NCBI RefSeq assembly: GCF_009707955.1
Contig: NZ_WMDQ01000016.1
Coordinates: 19,441 to 83,440, forward strand
Source: Flavobacterium sp. LC2016-13
GTDB taxonomy: Bacteria > Bacteroidota > Bacteroidia > Flavobacteriales > Flavobacteriaceae
DNA: 64,000 bases
Direction: 5' to 3'
Shown here: positions 16,165 through 23,917 of the stretch, in pieces
How positions within the stretch are numbered: the stretch's first letter is position 1
Layout of the letters: the number at the start of each line of letters is the position of its first letter
The notes under the pieces: model-generated
Databases searched by the model: none
Seen by the model: the letters and a program-made list of their open reading frames with translations, nothing else
What the model was told of the DNA's origin: nothing
Program-made: the position numbers and the translations under genes

Positions 16165-18333
16165 ATGAAATACCTTTTAATTCTTATTAGTTTTTTTAAT
16201 TCAATTTTGTATTCTCAAACTAAGCAGAATATAGATAGCATTTCCTATTATAACAAGTTAGCGAATTCAAATCTTAAGGTTAGAAAGTACGATCAGGCCA
16301 TTTTTTACACCAAAAAGTCAATAGATTTTTGCGCCGCCAATAACAAGTCCGAGAATTTAGCCAATCAGACTTTTAAGCTTGGAAAAATTTATTACAATCA
16401 GCGGAACTACGAAGAAGCATTAAAAAAATTCCACAAAAGTGTTTCATTATTTCAAAATATAAAACCAACGTGCACCAAAGTTTTAGCCTTGCATTATATT
16501 GGTGTTACCAACTCTGCAAAAGGCAATAATAAAACTGCGGAAGTTTATTATAAAAAAGCTGAGAATCTATTAAAAAAACTAAACATTGCTGATAGTGCCG
16601 AAATTTTAAGCTACCAAAAAGCAATGGCTTTTAAAAGCAATAAAAATTTTAATGCTGCCGAAAAAACCTTTCATACAATAATCCGGAAACCGGATAATAC
16701 TGCAAACTTAAAAACCAAAGCCGATTCTTATTATCAACTTGGTTTAATCGAAAGTCATCGTAAACCAAACGATTCTGCCTTGATTTATTTTGATAATGCT
16801 TTAGACCTTAATTCAAAAGGCAATGATCTTGTTCAAAAATCAAAAATTGTTTTAGGTATAAGCGAATATTATAAGGAAAACAAAAACTTCGATCTCGCCT
16901 ATTCTTATTTAAATGAACATTATCAGATTGAAAATTATATTTTAAAACTAAAAAATAGCCAAATCGATTTAAATGAATTCGAAAGATTCAAAAAAAATCA
17001 AAGCTTAAACAATACTTTAAAACGAGAAAGTGAAGAAAAAATTCAATTAAAAACCTATCGTTATTCTAAACTCGTTAGTATTTTAGCCATTGCATTAATT
17101 TCTATTCTTTCGCTTTTAAGTCTTGCTTTATATAAAAACAATATTATCCGAAATCAGAATAATTTACTTTTAAGAGAAAAAAACAAAGAGCTTATTTTAG
17201 CCAAAAATAAAGCTGAAAAAGCATCAAAAGCAAGATCTGAATTCCTCTCAACCGTAAGTCACGAATTACGGACACCTTTGAATGCCATTAACGGAATCAC
17301 ACATTTACTTCTTGAAGACAGTCCGAAAAAAAGGCAATTAAAATATCTTGAATCTTTAAAATTTTCAGGAAATTACCTTACTACATTTATCAATGAAATT
17401 CTTGAAATAAACAAAATCGATTCAACAAAAGTCGAGATAGAAAACATTTGTTTTAATCTAAAAGAACTTATGTTCAATATTCAGGTTTCTTTAAAAGAAT
17501 TGGCTACGGCCAATAAAAATTATTTTAATCTTGATATAGACAAATCTATTCCTGATAATCTTATTGGCGATCCTACCAAAATATCTCAAATTATCCTCAA
17601 CTTAATCAACAATGCTTTAAAGTTTACACAAAATGGACAAGTAAATGTTATTGCAAAATTATATGACAAAGATGAGGAGAATGCAACTGTTTATTTTGAA
17701 ATAGTAGATACCGGAATTGGTATTCCGGAGGATAAACTCCAAACTGTTTTTGAAAGTTTTTCGCAAGGTTCAATAGAAGTTAACCGCAAATATGGCGGCA
17801 CAGGGTTAGGATTGACTATTGTAAAAAAATTAATTGAGCTTTTGGGAGGTGAAATAAAATTAAAAAGTGAAGTTGGTAAAGGTTCTACTTTTACTTTCAA
17901 ATTAAATTTCAGCATCAATAAAGAGCCTCTTCAAATTATTGAAGAACCTAAACATTATAATGACAAACAATTGAAACATAAATCGATTTTACTGATTGAA
18001 GACAACAAAATCAACCAAATGATTACACGAAAAATGCTCGAAAACAAAGCTATTTCCTGTGAAATAATTGATAATGGCGAAGATGCTGTCGAGCTTTTAA
18101 AAATTAAAAAATTCGATATGATTTTGATGGATGTACATTTACCTGGCATCAACGGAACTACAGCTACAAAACAAATTCGGGAATTTGACAAATCGACACC
18201 AATTATAGCTTTAACAGCTATTTCACTAGATGAAAACAGAGATATGCTTTTGGCTTTCGGCATGAACGATGTGATTACAAAACCTTTTGTTCCTGACGAA
18301 TTTTACAGCATAATCGCTAAGTTTTTTGACTAG
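16165..18333 (+). CDS. Hybrid sensor histidine kinase with N-terminal TPRs and REC domain
   Basis: An export signal (MKYLLILISFFNSILYS) leads into a periplasmic TPR domain (visible repeats near IYYNQRNYEEALKKFHKSV and SYYQLGLIESHRKPNDSAL), a transmembrane helix (about 301-323) and a short coiled coil. The cytoplasmic part has HisKA with His366 in SHELRTPLNAI, HATPase motifs (NLINNALKFT, DTGIGIP, GGTGLGLTI) and a receiver domain with Asp656 in LMDVHLPG. An alternative TTG start nine bases upstream is less likely because ATG gives the better signal peptide. It starts 26 bp after gap on the same strand. No output regulator is adjacent, so the phosphorelay target is unknown. Confidence 0.9.
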   Translation: MKYLLILISFFNSILYSQTKQNIDSISYYNKLANSNLKVRKYDQAIFYTKKSIDFCAANNKSENLANQTFKLGKIYYNQRNYEEALKKFHKSVSLFQNIKPTCTKVLALHYIGVTNSAKGNNKTAEVYYKKAENLLKKLNIADSAEILSYQKAMAFKSNKNFNAAEKTFHTIIRKPDNTANLKTKADSYYQLGLIESHRKPNDSALIYFDNALDLNSKGNDLVQKSKIVLGISEYYKENKNFDLAYSYLNEHYQIENYILKLKNSQIDLNEFERFKKNQSLNNTLKRESEEKIQLKTYRYSKLVSILAIALISILSLLSLALYKNNIIRNQNNLLLREKNKELILAKNKAEKASKARSEFLSTVSHELRTPLNAINGITHLLLEDSPKKRQLKYLESLKFSGNYLTTFINEILEINKIDSTKVEIENICFNLKELMFNIQVSLKELATANKNYFNLDIDKSIPDNLIGDPTKISQIILNLINNALKFTQNGQVNVIAKLYDKDEENATVYFEIVDTGIGIPEDKLQTVFESFSQGSIEVNRKYGGTGLGLTIVKKLIELLGGEIKLKSEVGKGSTFTFKLNFSINKEPLQIIEEPKHYNDKQLKHKSILLIEDNKINQMITRKMLENKAISCEIIDNGEDAVELLKIKKFDMILMDVHLPGINGTTATKQIREFDKSTPIIALTAISLDENRDMLLAFGMNDVITKPFVPDEFYSIIAKFFD

Positions 18334-18353
18334 TTTTTTAAGATTCTGAGATA

Positions 18354-19376
18354 CTAAGTTGCTGAGTTTGTTTTGATGTATTCTAAAATCGTTGCATCAA
18401 AATTTTGTTTGTTATTGATAAACGTACTTTTTATAGGCAAGTAATACAATTGTGAAACCAGTTTAGAGTCTTTAAGTCTAACGTAATCTTTCTCTGTTGT
18501 AATGATTTTTTTGTTTTCGGCTTTTTTCTGAACCTCATCTAAATCTCCCTCAGAAAAATGATGATGATCCGGATACGTTAAGCATTCATCATTTTCATTG
18601 TTTAAATAATCAAAAAATGGTTTAGGTTTTGCAATTCCCGCCAAAAGTAATTTCGGTTCATTTTTAATTTCAGAAACCGTTATTTTTTCATCTTTACTAT
18701 AAATTTCATTATCATAATCTATAAAAGTAAAAAAGATTTGCTGTGAACAAGTTAGCTTCAATTTCAACCGAATTTCATTTTGTTCCTGATCTGATAAATT
18801 TTTCGGGCATTTCGTTACAATTACAATTTTTGCCCTATTTGCCCCGCTTCTGCTTTCACGCAAATTCCCGGTTGGCAGCATAAAATCATCAGCATACAAA
18901 TCTCCATAAGAAGTCAATAAAATATAAAAACCTGCTTCTACTTTTCGGTGTTGATACGCATCATCTAACAAAACAATCTCAGGTTTTTCCTTTTGAGAAA
19001 GTAGTTGTGTAATTCCGTTCGTTCTGTTTGCATCAACAGCAACCTGAATATTTGGGAATTTTTGATAAAACTGAAAAGGTTCATCACCTAAAATTTCGGC
19101 ATTTGAAGTTGAATCTGCCAAAACAAAACCTTCAGATTTACGCTTGTAACCGCGGCTTAAAGTCGCAATTTTATATTTATCAGATAATAATCGAATTAAA
19201 TATTCTATTTGAGGTGTTTTCCCGGTTCCGCCCACGCTTAAATTTCCAACGGCAATAACCGGAATATCAAATGAACTAGATTTCAGAACTCCTTTATCAA
19301 AAAGATAATTTCTGATTGAAGTAATAAATCCATACAAGATGGCGAATGGGAAAAGTATTTTTCGAAGTAGATTCAT
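18354..19376 (-). CDS. lpxK: Tetraacyldisaccharide 4'-kinase (lipid A synthesis)
   Basis: LpxK phosphorylates the 4' position of the lipid A disaccharide at the inner membrane. The N-terminal hydrophobic segment (FPFAILYGFITSIRNYLF) is typical, followed by the P-loop VGNLSVGGTGKTP. Later come RGYKRKSEGFV, GDEPFQFYQKFP, VLLDDAYQHRK and TTEKDYVRLKD. At 340 aa it is normal. It starts only 4 bp after the stop of the toxin gene of a toxin-antitoxin pair on the same strand, so the essential kinase is probably read from the toxin-antitoxin promoter. Confidence 0.95.
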   Translation of the reverse strand: MNLLRKILFPFAILYGFITSIRNYLFDKGVLKSSSFDIPVIAVGNLSVGGTGKTPQIEYLIRLLSDKYKIATLSRGYKRKSEGFVLADSTSNAEILGDEPFQFYQKFPNIQVAVDANRTNGITQLLSQKEKPEIVLLDDAYQHRKVEAGFYILLTSYGDLYADDFMLPTGNLRESRSGANRAKIVIVTKCPKNLSDQEQNEIRLKLKLTCSQQIFFTFIDYDNEIYSKDEKITVSEIKNEPKLLLAGIAKPKPFFDYLNNENDECLTYPDHHHFSEGDLDEVQKKAENKKIITTEKDYVRLKDSKLVSQLYYLPIKSTFINNKQNFDATILEYIKTNSAT

Positions 19377-19380
19377 AGAT

Positions 19381-19662
19381 TTATTTATCAGAATAATGCC
19401 CCATTGCTGAAACTACAAAAACGGTTACAATTTCATCTTCTACCCGATAAATTAGCCTGTCTTTTTGATTAATGCGTCTTGACCACAATCCAGAGTATTC
19501 ATATTTCAGCGGTTCTGGATTTTCAAAACCTTCATATGGATTTTCTGAAAGATCAATTAAGATTTTAGCAATATTTTTAATAGAAGTTTTATTTCCTGAT
19601 TTTTTATGTTTTTCAATATCCTGATTTGCGACCTTAGTTACTTCAACCCTAAACTTCCCCAT
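19381..19662 (-). CDS. Txe/YoeB-type RelE-superfamily toxin
   Basis: The 93-aa protein matches the YoeB/Txe group of ribosome-dependent mRNA interferases: NPYEGFENPEPLKYEYSGLWSRRINQKDRLIYRV (residues about 43-76) and a C-terminal SAMGHYSDK that replaces the usual YHY end. Basic and catalytic candidates are the Arg pair in WSRRIN, Arg in DRLIYRV and the terminal His/Tyr. It overlaps the antitoxin reading frame by 25 bp and is followed by lpxK after 4 bp. Activity is inferred from family only. Confidence 0.88.
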   Translation of the reverse strand: MGKFRVEVTKVANQDIEKHKKSGNKTSIKNIAKILIDLSENPYEGFENPEPLKYEYSGLWSRRINQKDRLIYRVEDEIVTVFVVSAMGHYSDK

Positions 19663-19889
19663 ATATCATCTGGATTCAGCGTTGTAGTTTCGCCATTTTT
19701 AATATTTTCTTCTGCCTTTTTCATTTTTTCAACAAATTCAGAAGTATATATACTTCTTTCTTCGTTAACTTGCCCATAATCATCTGTTTCAACAATTTCA
19801 ATACCTTCCACACCTCTAAAAAAAGCTTCAAACATTTCCATAAATGCTTTTCCCGTTTTGGTGCGTTCATTAATTTTTATCGTAGTCAT
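19638..19889 (-). CDS. Antitoxin of the YoeB/Txe-type module
   Basis: The 83-aa protein starts MTTIKINERTKTGKAFMEMF; a further upstream start would run through the promoter region, so 19889 is chosen. The N-terminus looks like a short DNA-binding/dimerisation part and the C-terminus (MKKAEENIKNGETTTLNPDDIWGSLGL, residues about 55-82) is an acidic toxin-wrapping tail. The frame overlaps the toxin start. It is placed first, as in most type II modules that self-regulate. An exact -7 box lies 20 bp upstream. Confidence 0.82.
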   Translation of the reverse strand: MTTIKINERTKTGKAFMEMFEAFFRGVEGIEIVETDDYGQVNEERSIYTSEFVEKMKKAEENIKNGETTTLNPDDIWGSLGLK

Positions 19890-19908
19890 GACTTTAGATT
19901 TAGAATTA

Positions 19909-19916
19909 CAAATATA
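19909..19916 (-). promoter_or_regulatory. -7 box of the antitoxin-toxin-lpxK operon
   Basis: The minus strand reads TATATTTG, an exact TAnnTTTG match 19 bp from the antitoxin ATG. No good -33 box or clean operator palindrome is visible. Confidence 0.45.
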
Positions 19917-20019
19917 CAAAATACATATCATTCGTATATATAATATAAATGAGAACGAATTCTGGAAATTAAATAAAACATAATATTTTTCGTTAATTTG
20001 TTTTATGAATTTATTTCAG

Positions 20020-20077
20020 GTTTCAAGTTTTCCCTGCAACATAAAACTTGAAACGAATAAAACCTGAAACTTGAAAC
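20020..20077. repeat. Short inverted repeat of the CTGAAACTTGAAAC type
   Basis: GTTTCAAGTTTT (20020-20031) and AAAACTTGAAAC (20043-20054) are perfect arms with an 11-nt loop. A further CCTGAAACTTGAAAC copy lies at 20062-20076. The same words recur at 34371-34480. Confidence 0.65.
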
Positions 20078-20088
20078 AAACATAAAAA

Positions 20089-21183
20089 ATGAAAATATCA
20101 AATATATTAGCAATCCTCGAAGAAATGGCTCCTTTGGCTTACGCCGAAGATTTTGACAATGTTGGACTTTTAGTTGGAAATGCCGAAACGGAAAGTACTG
20201 GGGTTTTGGTTTGTCACGATGCTTTAGAAAGTGTAATCGAAGAAGCCATTGCAAAAAACTGCAATTTGGTTGTTTGCTTCCACCCGATTTTATTCTCTGG
20301 AATTAAAAAAATTACGGGTAAAAATTATGTCGAACGTGCGATTCTAAAAGCCATCAAAAATGACATTGCTATTTATGCTGTTCACACTGCTTTAGACAAT
20401 CATTTTGCAGGCGTTAATAAAATATTTTGTGATGCTTTAGGATTAATAAATACAAAGGTTTTAATTCCAAAACAGAATTTCATTCAAAAATTGGTTACTT
20501 ATACAGTTCCTGAAAACGCTCAAAAAGTACGTCAGGCTTTGTTTGATGCTGGCGCGGGAACAATTGGAAATTATGAGAATTGCAGTTTTAACTCTAACGG
20601 AATTGGAACATACAAAGGGAATTCTGAAAGTAATCCGGTTATTGGAGAACGCCATGAATTGACTGAAACCGAAGAAATAAAAATTGAAGTTACATTTGAA
20701 AAACATTTGCAGTCCAGAATTCTAAAAGCCCTTTTTACGAATCATATTTATGAAGAAGTAGCTTATGAAATTTACGATTTACAAAACCAGCATCAAAATA
20801 TTGGTTTGGGAATGGTTGGAGAATTTGAAACTGAAATGGATGAAAAAGACTTTTTATATTTCGTAAAAGATAAAATGATTGCTGACGGAATTCGTCATTC
20901 TGCCTTTACAGGCAAAAAAATCAAGAAAGTAGCTGTTTTGGGAGGTTCGGGAAGTTTTGCCATAAAAAATGCAATTATGGCCGGAGCCGATGCTTTTTTG
21001 ACAGCCGATTTAAAATACCATCAGTTTTATGAAGCCGAAAACAAGTTACTTTTAGCAGATATTGGTCATTTTGAGAGTGAACGCTATACAAAAAACTATA
21101 TTGTTGATTATCTTCGAAAAAAAATCCTTAATTTTGCAATCATTTTATCAGAAGAAAATACAAATCCAGTTAAGTACTTATAG
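20089..21183 (+). CDS. Nif3-like dinuclear metal-centre protein
   Basis: The 364-aa protein belongs to the Nif3/YbgI/YqfO family, a hexameric toroid with a two-metal site. Metal-ligand candidates are His65 in FHPILFSG, Asp in HTALDNHFAGVN, and His/Glu in DIGHFESERYT. The middle third is the PII-like YqfO insertion (about 125-235). It has been linked to GTP cyclohydrolase I type 2 in annotation, but that activity is not established. The gene downstream begins 3 bp after its stop, so the two are co-transcribed, a common pairing in Bacteroidota. Confidence 0.9.
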   Translation: MKISNILAILEEMAPLAYAEDFDNVGLLVGNAETESTGVLVCHDALESVIEEAIAKNCNLVVCFHPILFSGIKKITGKNYVERAILKAIKNDIAIYAVHTALDNHFAGVNKIFCDALGLINTKVLIPKQNFIQKLVTYTVPENAQKVRQALFDAGAGTIGNYENCSFNSNGIGTYKGNSESNPVIGERHELTETEEIKIEVTFEKHLQSRILKALFTNHIYEEVAYEIYDLQNQHQNIGLGMVGEFETEMDEKDFLYFVKDKMIADGIRHSAFTGKKIKKVAVLGGSGSFAIKNAIMAGADAFLTADLKYHQFYEAENKLLLADIGHFESERYTKNYIVDYLRKKILNFAIILSEENTNPVKYL

Positions 21184-21186
21184 AAT

Positions 21187-21966
21187 ATGGCGAATACGAA
21201 AGAATTAAGTGTTGAGGACAAGTTAAGAGCAATATACGATTTACAGCTTATTGACTCTAGAATTGACGAAATCAGAAACGTAAGAGGAGAACTTCCTTTA
21301 GAGGTTGAAGATTTAGAAGATGAAGTTGCAGGTTTGAGCACTCGTTCAGAGAAACTGAAAAGTGAACTTGAAGTGATTGAGGATCTTATCAAATCGAAGA
21401 AAAATGCGATTGATGAGCACAAAGAGGTTATCAAAAAATACACAAAACAACAAGAATCAGTTCGTAATAACAGAGAATTTAATTCTTTGACTAAAGAGGT
21501 TGAATTTCAAGAATTAGAAATTCAATTGGCTGAAAAGCAAATCAAAGAAATGAAAGCTTCTATCGAACATAAAAAAGAAGTTATTTCTAATTTAAAAGAA
21601 AAACTTGACGCTAAAAGTTCTCATTTAAAACATAAAAAATCTGAATTAGATGCGATTATGTCTGAGACTCAAAAAGAAGAAATCTTCTTATCTGAGAAAT
21701 CTGCTGAATATTCAGGTCAGATCGAAGAAAGATTATTAGCGGCTTACAACAGAATCAGAAGTAGTGTACGTAACGGTTTAGCGGTTGTTTCTATCGAAAG
21801 AGGAGCTTCTGCAGGATCATTCTTCACTATTCCACCACAAACTCAGGTTGAAATCGCTTCTAGAAAGAAAATCATTACTGATGAGCACTCTGGAAGAATT
21901 TTAGTTGACAGCGCATTGGCTGAAGAAGAAAAAGAAAAAATGGAACAATTGTTCTCTAAATTCTAA
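21187..21966 (+). CDS. Coiled-coil protein of the C4 zinc-ribbon family lacking all four cysteines
   Basis: The 259-aa protein is a long antiparallel coiled coil (about 30-180) followed by the C-terminal module of the CT398/C4-type zinc-ribbon family. That module normally reads GACGGCF...PPQ...CEHCGRIL; here it reads GASAGSFFTIPPQTQVEI and then TDEHSGRILV, so the ligand cysteines are Ser, Ser, Asp and Ser. There is no cysteine in the entire protein. The fold is probably kept without zinc. The family's role is uncertain (possible tethering or nucleic-acid related function). It sits 3 bp after the Nif3 gene and ends at a strong terminator. Confidence 0.88.
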   Translation: MANTKELSVEDKLRAIYDLQLIDSRIDEIRNVRGELPLEVEDLEDEVAGLSTRSEKLKSELEVIEDLIKSKKNAIDEHKEVIKKYTKQQESVRNNREFNSLTKEVEFQELEIQLAEKQIKEMKASIEHKKEVISNLKEKLDAKSSHLKHKKSELDAIMSETQKEEIFLSEKSAEYSGQIEERLLAAYNRIRSSVRNGLAVVSIERGASAGSFFTIPPQTQVEIASRKKIITDEHSGRILVDSALAEEEKEKMEQLFSKF

Positions 21967-21974
21967 ATAATACG

Positions 21975-22003
21975 AGTCCCGATTTAATCGGGACTTTTTT
22001 TTT
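21975..22003 (+). terminator. Intrinsic terminator of the Nif3/coiled-coil operon
   Basis: The arms AGTCCCGAT and ATCGGGACT enclose a 3-nt loop and are followed by eight or more Ts. Confidence 0.9.
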
Positions 22004-22010
22004 ATAGTTA

Positions 22011-22083
22011 TTTTTGCCACAGATTTAAGATCTCGGTTGGAAGATAAAATCCTTTATAAATCTTTTTTAATCTGTGGCAAAAA
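22011..22083. repeat. 15-bp perfect inverted repeat of the GCCACAGATT type
   Basis: TTTTTGCCACAGATT (22011-22025) and AATCTGTGGCAAAAA (22069-22083) bracket a 43-nt interior. This GCCACAGATT word resembles dispersed flavobacterial intergenic repeats (recollection). It lies between a terminator and the alpha/beta-hydrolase gene. Confidence 0.7.
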
Positions 22084-22136
22084 TTTTTTCACCAAGTTTA
22101 AAATCATATTTTTTATCTTTAGAAAAAATTTAAGTT

Positions 22137-22988
22137 TTGGGAATTAAAAAAGGAATTCGTTTCATTACATTAAAATCAGTTGGACAATATATTAACTTCT
22201 TAAGTTATATTCGCCCACAAAAAGCTGTAGCACTTTCTTACGCACTATTTAGCCAGCCCAGAGTTGGAAGACTTCAAAAAGACAGCTTGCCTAAAATACT
22301 AAGAAATACAGAAACAGAAACGTTTCACCACAACGAACATCATTTTCAAACATACGTCTGGAAAGGAAACGAAACCAAAATTTTACTCGTTCACGGCTGG
22401 GAAAGCAATGCTTCGCGCTGGAAAAAAACATTACCTCATCTACAAAAATCCGGAAGTACCATTATTGCTATTGATGCGCCGGCTCACGGACAAAGCAGCG
22501 GGAAGGAATTCAATATTCCGCTTTATGCTGAATTCATCAATAAAGCCGTAGAAAAATATCAGCCAACTATTATTATTGGGCATTCGATTGGTGGCGCAGC
22601 CTGCGTTTATCATCAATATTTATTTCCGAATACCAGTATTAACAAAATGGTGATTTTAGGAGCGCCGTCAGATTTAAAGACTTTGATTGACAATTATGTT
22701 TCGATGTTAAGTTTAAATACCAAAATGTTTTCACTTTTAGAAAGTCGTTTTTTAACACGTTTCAATTTTAAATTAGAAGATTTCTCCGGACAAAAATTTG
22801 CATCACAATTTGATGTAGCCGGTTTTATTGCGCACGACACAGCTGATAATGTTGTTGCTTTTGAAGAAGGAAAGAAAATTGCCAGCAATTGGAAAAACAG
22901 CCAGTTTATCGAAACTAAAGGTTTAGGCCACGGAATGCATGATGATGAATTGTATCAGAAGGTTATTGAGTTTTTGTTTGCTTCTTAA
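22137..22988 (+). CDS. Alpha/beta hydrolase
   Basis: The 283-aa cytoplasmic hydrolase has the oxyanion region LVHGWESNASRW, nucleophile Ser150 in GHSIGGAA, and catalytic His in GLGHGMHDDE; the acid is probably Asp in FIAHDTADNVV. The start is a TTG at 22137, as no ATG occurs upstream or early in the frame. The substrate is unknown. Its stop runs directly into two repeats, including a large inverted repeat. Confidence 0.85.
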   Translation: MGIKKGIRFITLKSVGQYINFLSYIRPQKAVALSYALFSQPRVGRLQKDSLPKILRNTETETFHHNEHHFQTYVWKGNETKILLVHGWESNASRWKKTLPHLQKSGSTIIAIDAPAHGQSSGKEFNIPLYAEFINKAVEKYQPTIIIGHSIGGAACVYHQYLFPNTSINKMVILGAPSDLKTLIDNYVSMLSLNTKMFSLLESRFLTRFNFKLEDFSGQKFASQFDVAGFIAHDTADNVVAFEEGKKIASNWKNSQFIETKGLGHGMHDDELYQKVIEFLFAS

Positions 22989-22990
22989 AA

Positions 22991-23025
22991 AAGGTTCAAA
23001 GAGGCAGAGGCTCAAAGGAACAAAG
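22991..23025. repeat. 35-bp repeat copy 1
   Basis: This copy begins AAGGTTCAAAG and ends CTCAAAGGAACAAAG; it matches 25416-25450 at 32 of 35 positions. Each copy starts right after a stop codon. Confidence 0.8.
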
Positions 23026-23040
23026 GTTTTTTTTATTTTG

Positions 23041-23136
23041 TCATCCTGAGGAACGAAGGATCACACGCGTAACTCGACAAAGATTGGTGACTTTCTGCAC
23101 GGGGCTTCTAGTGCCATCCTTCGTTCCTCAGGATGA
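23041..23136. repeat. Palindromic element with perfect 21-bp arms
   Basis: 23041-23061 (TCATCCTGAGGAACGAAGGA plus one base) and 23116-23136 are perfect reverse complements, separated by 54 bp of less symmetric sequence. There is no ORF. The layout, terminal inverted repeats around a short core, resembles a dispersed palindromic or MITE-like element; similar TCATCCTGAGGAACGAAGGA words are, from memory, common in Flavobacterium intergenic DNA. Confidence 0.85.
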
Positions 23137-23162
23137 TAAGATTGTAGAAAATTCTAAGAAGT

Positions 23163-23843
23163 TTAAATAACAATTTTAAAATACTTCAATAATTCTTTTT
23201 CACCTTTTCCGGTAATTGTTATTGCTCTTGAGTTTTTGGTTTTTCTGAGCCAGTCTTCTTTTATCATTTTATTTAAAAGTAATGCACCTACCGAACCTGC
23301 AATATGATTTCTTCTTTCGCTCCAGTCAAGACAAGGTTTTAAGAATATTCTTTTTTGCTTTTGAGCTTCTGTTATATCGATTCCAAAATCTGAAAACCAT
23401 TTTTTGCCTTCAGGGCTTATTTCAAAAGTATTTTTATTTTCTACAATTATTTTTTGCTCTAATAAACTATCTGTCAAAGCAACACCAATTTTTCCGGCCA
23501 AATGATCATAACAAGTTCTGCAAAATTTTATTGGAGGATAATTTTCGGTTTTCTTAATGGAAGAAATTTCATGTTTCGGAACCAGATTTGCCATTGCTTC
23601 AACTGCATACGCAACTTCTTTGTTCGAAAATCTGTAATATTTATGGCGTCCTTGTTTTTCGACAGAAAGCAAATCAGCATCAAGAAGTTTTCCTAAATGC
23701 ATACTTATGCTTTGCGGAGATGTCTGAGCAACAACAGCAAGTTCTGTTGCTGTAAAAGCTCTTCCGTCTAACAATGTCCACAAAATTGAAGCGCGCGTTG
23801 GGTCGCCAATTAATGTTGCCGTTTTTACAAATTGATCTTCCAT
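23163..23843 (-). CDS. ArsR-family winged-helix transcriptional regulator
   Basis: The 226-aa protein has an ArsR-type winged helix at 1-75 (DPTRASILWTLL, LAVVAQTSPQSISMHLGKLLDADLLSVEKQGRHKYYRFS in segments). The C-terminal half holds FCRTCYDHLAGK (Cys108, Cys111) and a second winged-helix-like part that lacks obvious DNA-contact motifs. Classic ArsR metal sites in the recognition helix are absent; the FCRTC pair could bind a ligand or be structural. It is divergent from the P450 gene with a perfect palindrome between them, so it probably regulates it. Confidence 0.85.
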   Translation of the reverse strand: MEDQFVKTATLIGDPTRASILWTLLDGRAFTATELAVVAQTSPQSISMHLGKLLDADLLSVEKQGRHKYYRFSNKEVAYAVEAMANLVPKHEISSIKKTENYPPIKFCRTCYDHLAGKIGVALTDSLLEQKIIVENKNTFEISPEGKKWFSDFGIDITEAQKQKRIFLKPCLDWSERRNHIAGSVGALLLNKMIKEDWLRKTKNSRAITITGKGEKELLKYFKIVI

Positions 23844-23876
23844 TTGGGTATTTATAGTTAAATGTAGAATGAAGTA

Positions 23877-23902
23877 TTGCTTTGTAAAGTTAAATAACTT
23901 TG
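23877..23902 (+). promoter_or_regulatory. P450 promoter (TTG-15-TAACTTTG)
   Basis: The -7 box TAACTTTG (23895-23902) matches TAnnTTTG exactly; a TTG lies 15 bp upstream, slightly closer than usual. The start codon is 15 bp downstream. Confidence 0.5.
23886..23901. promoter_or_regulatory. Candidate operator palindrome AAAGTTAAATAACTTT
   Basis: A perfect 7-bp-arm palindrome (AAAGTTA-AA-TAACTTT) overlaps the P450 -7 box and lies 43 bp upstream of the divergent ArsR gene. It is a good position for repression of the P450 by the neighbouring regulator. Confidence 0.5.
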
Positions 23903-23917
23903 CTAAAAATAATCTAT

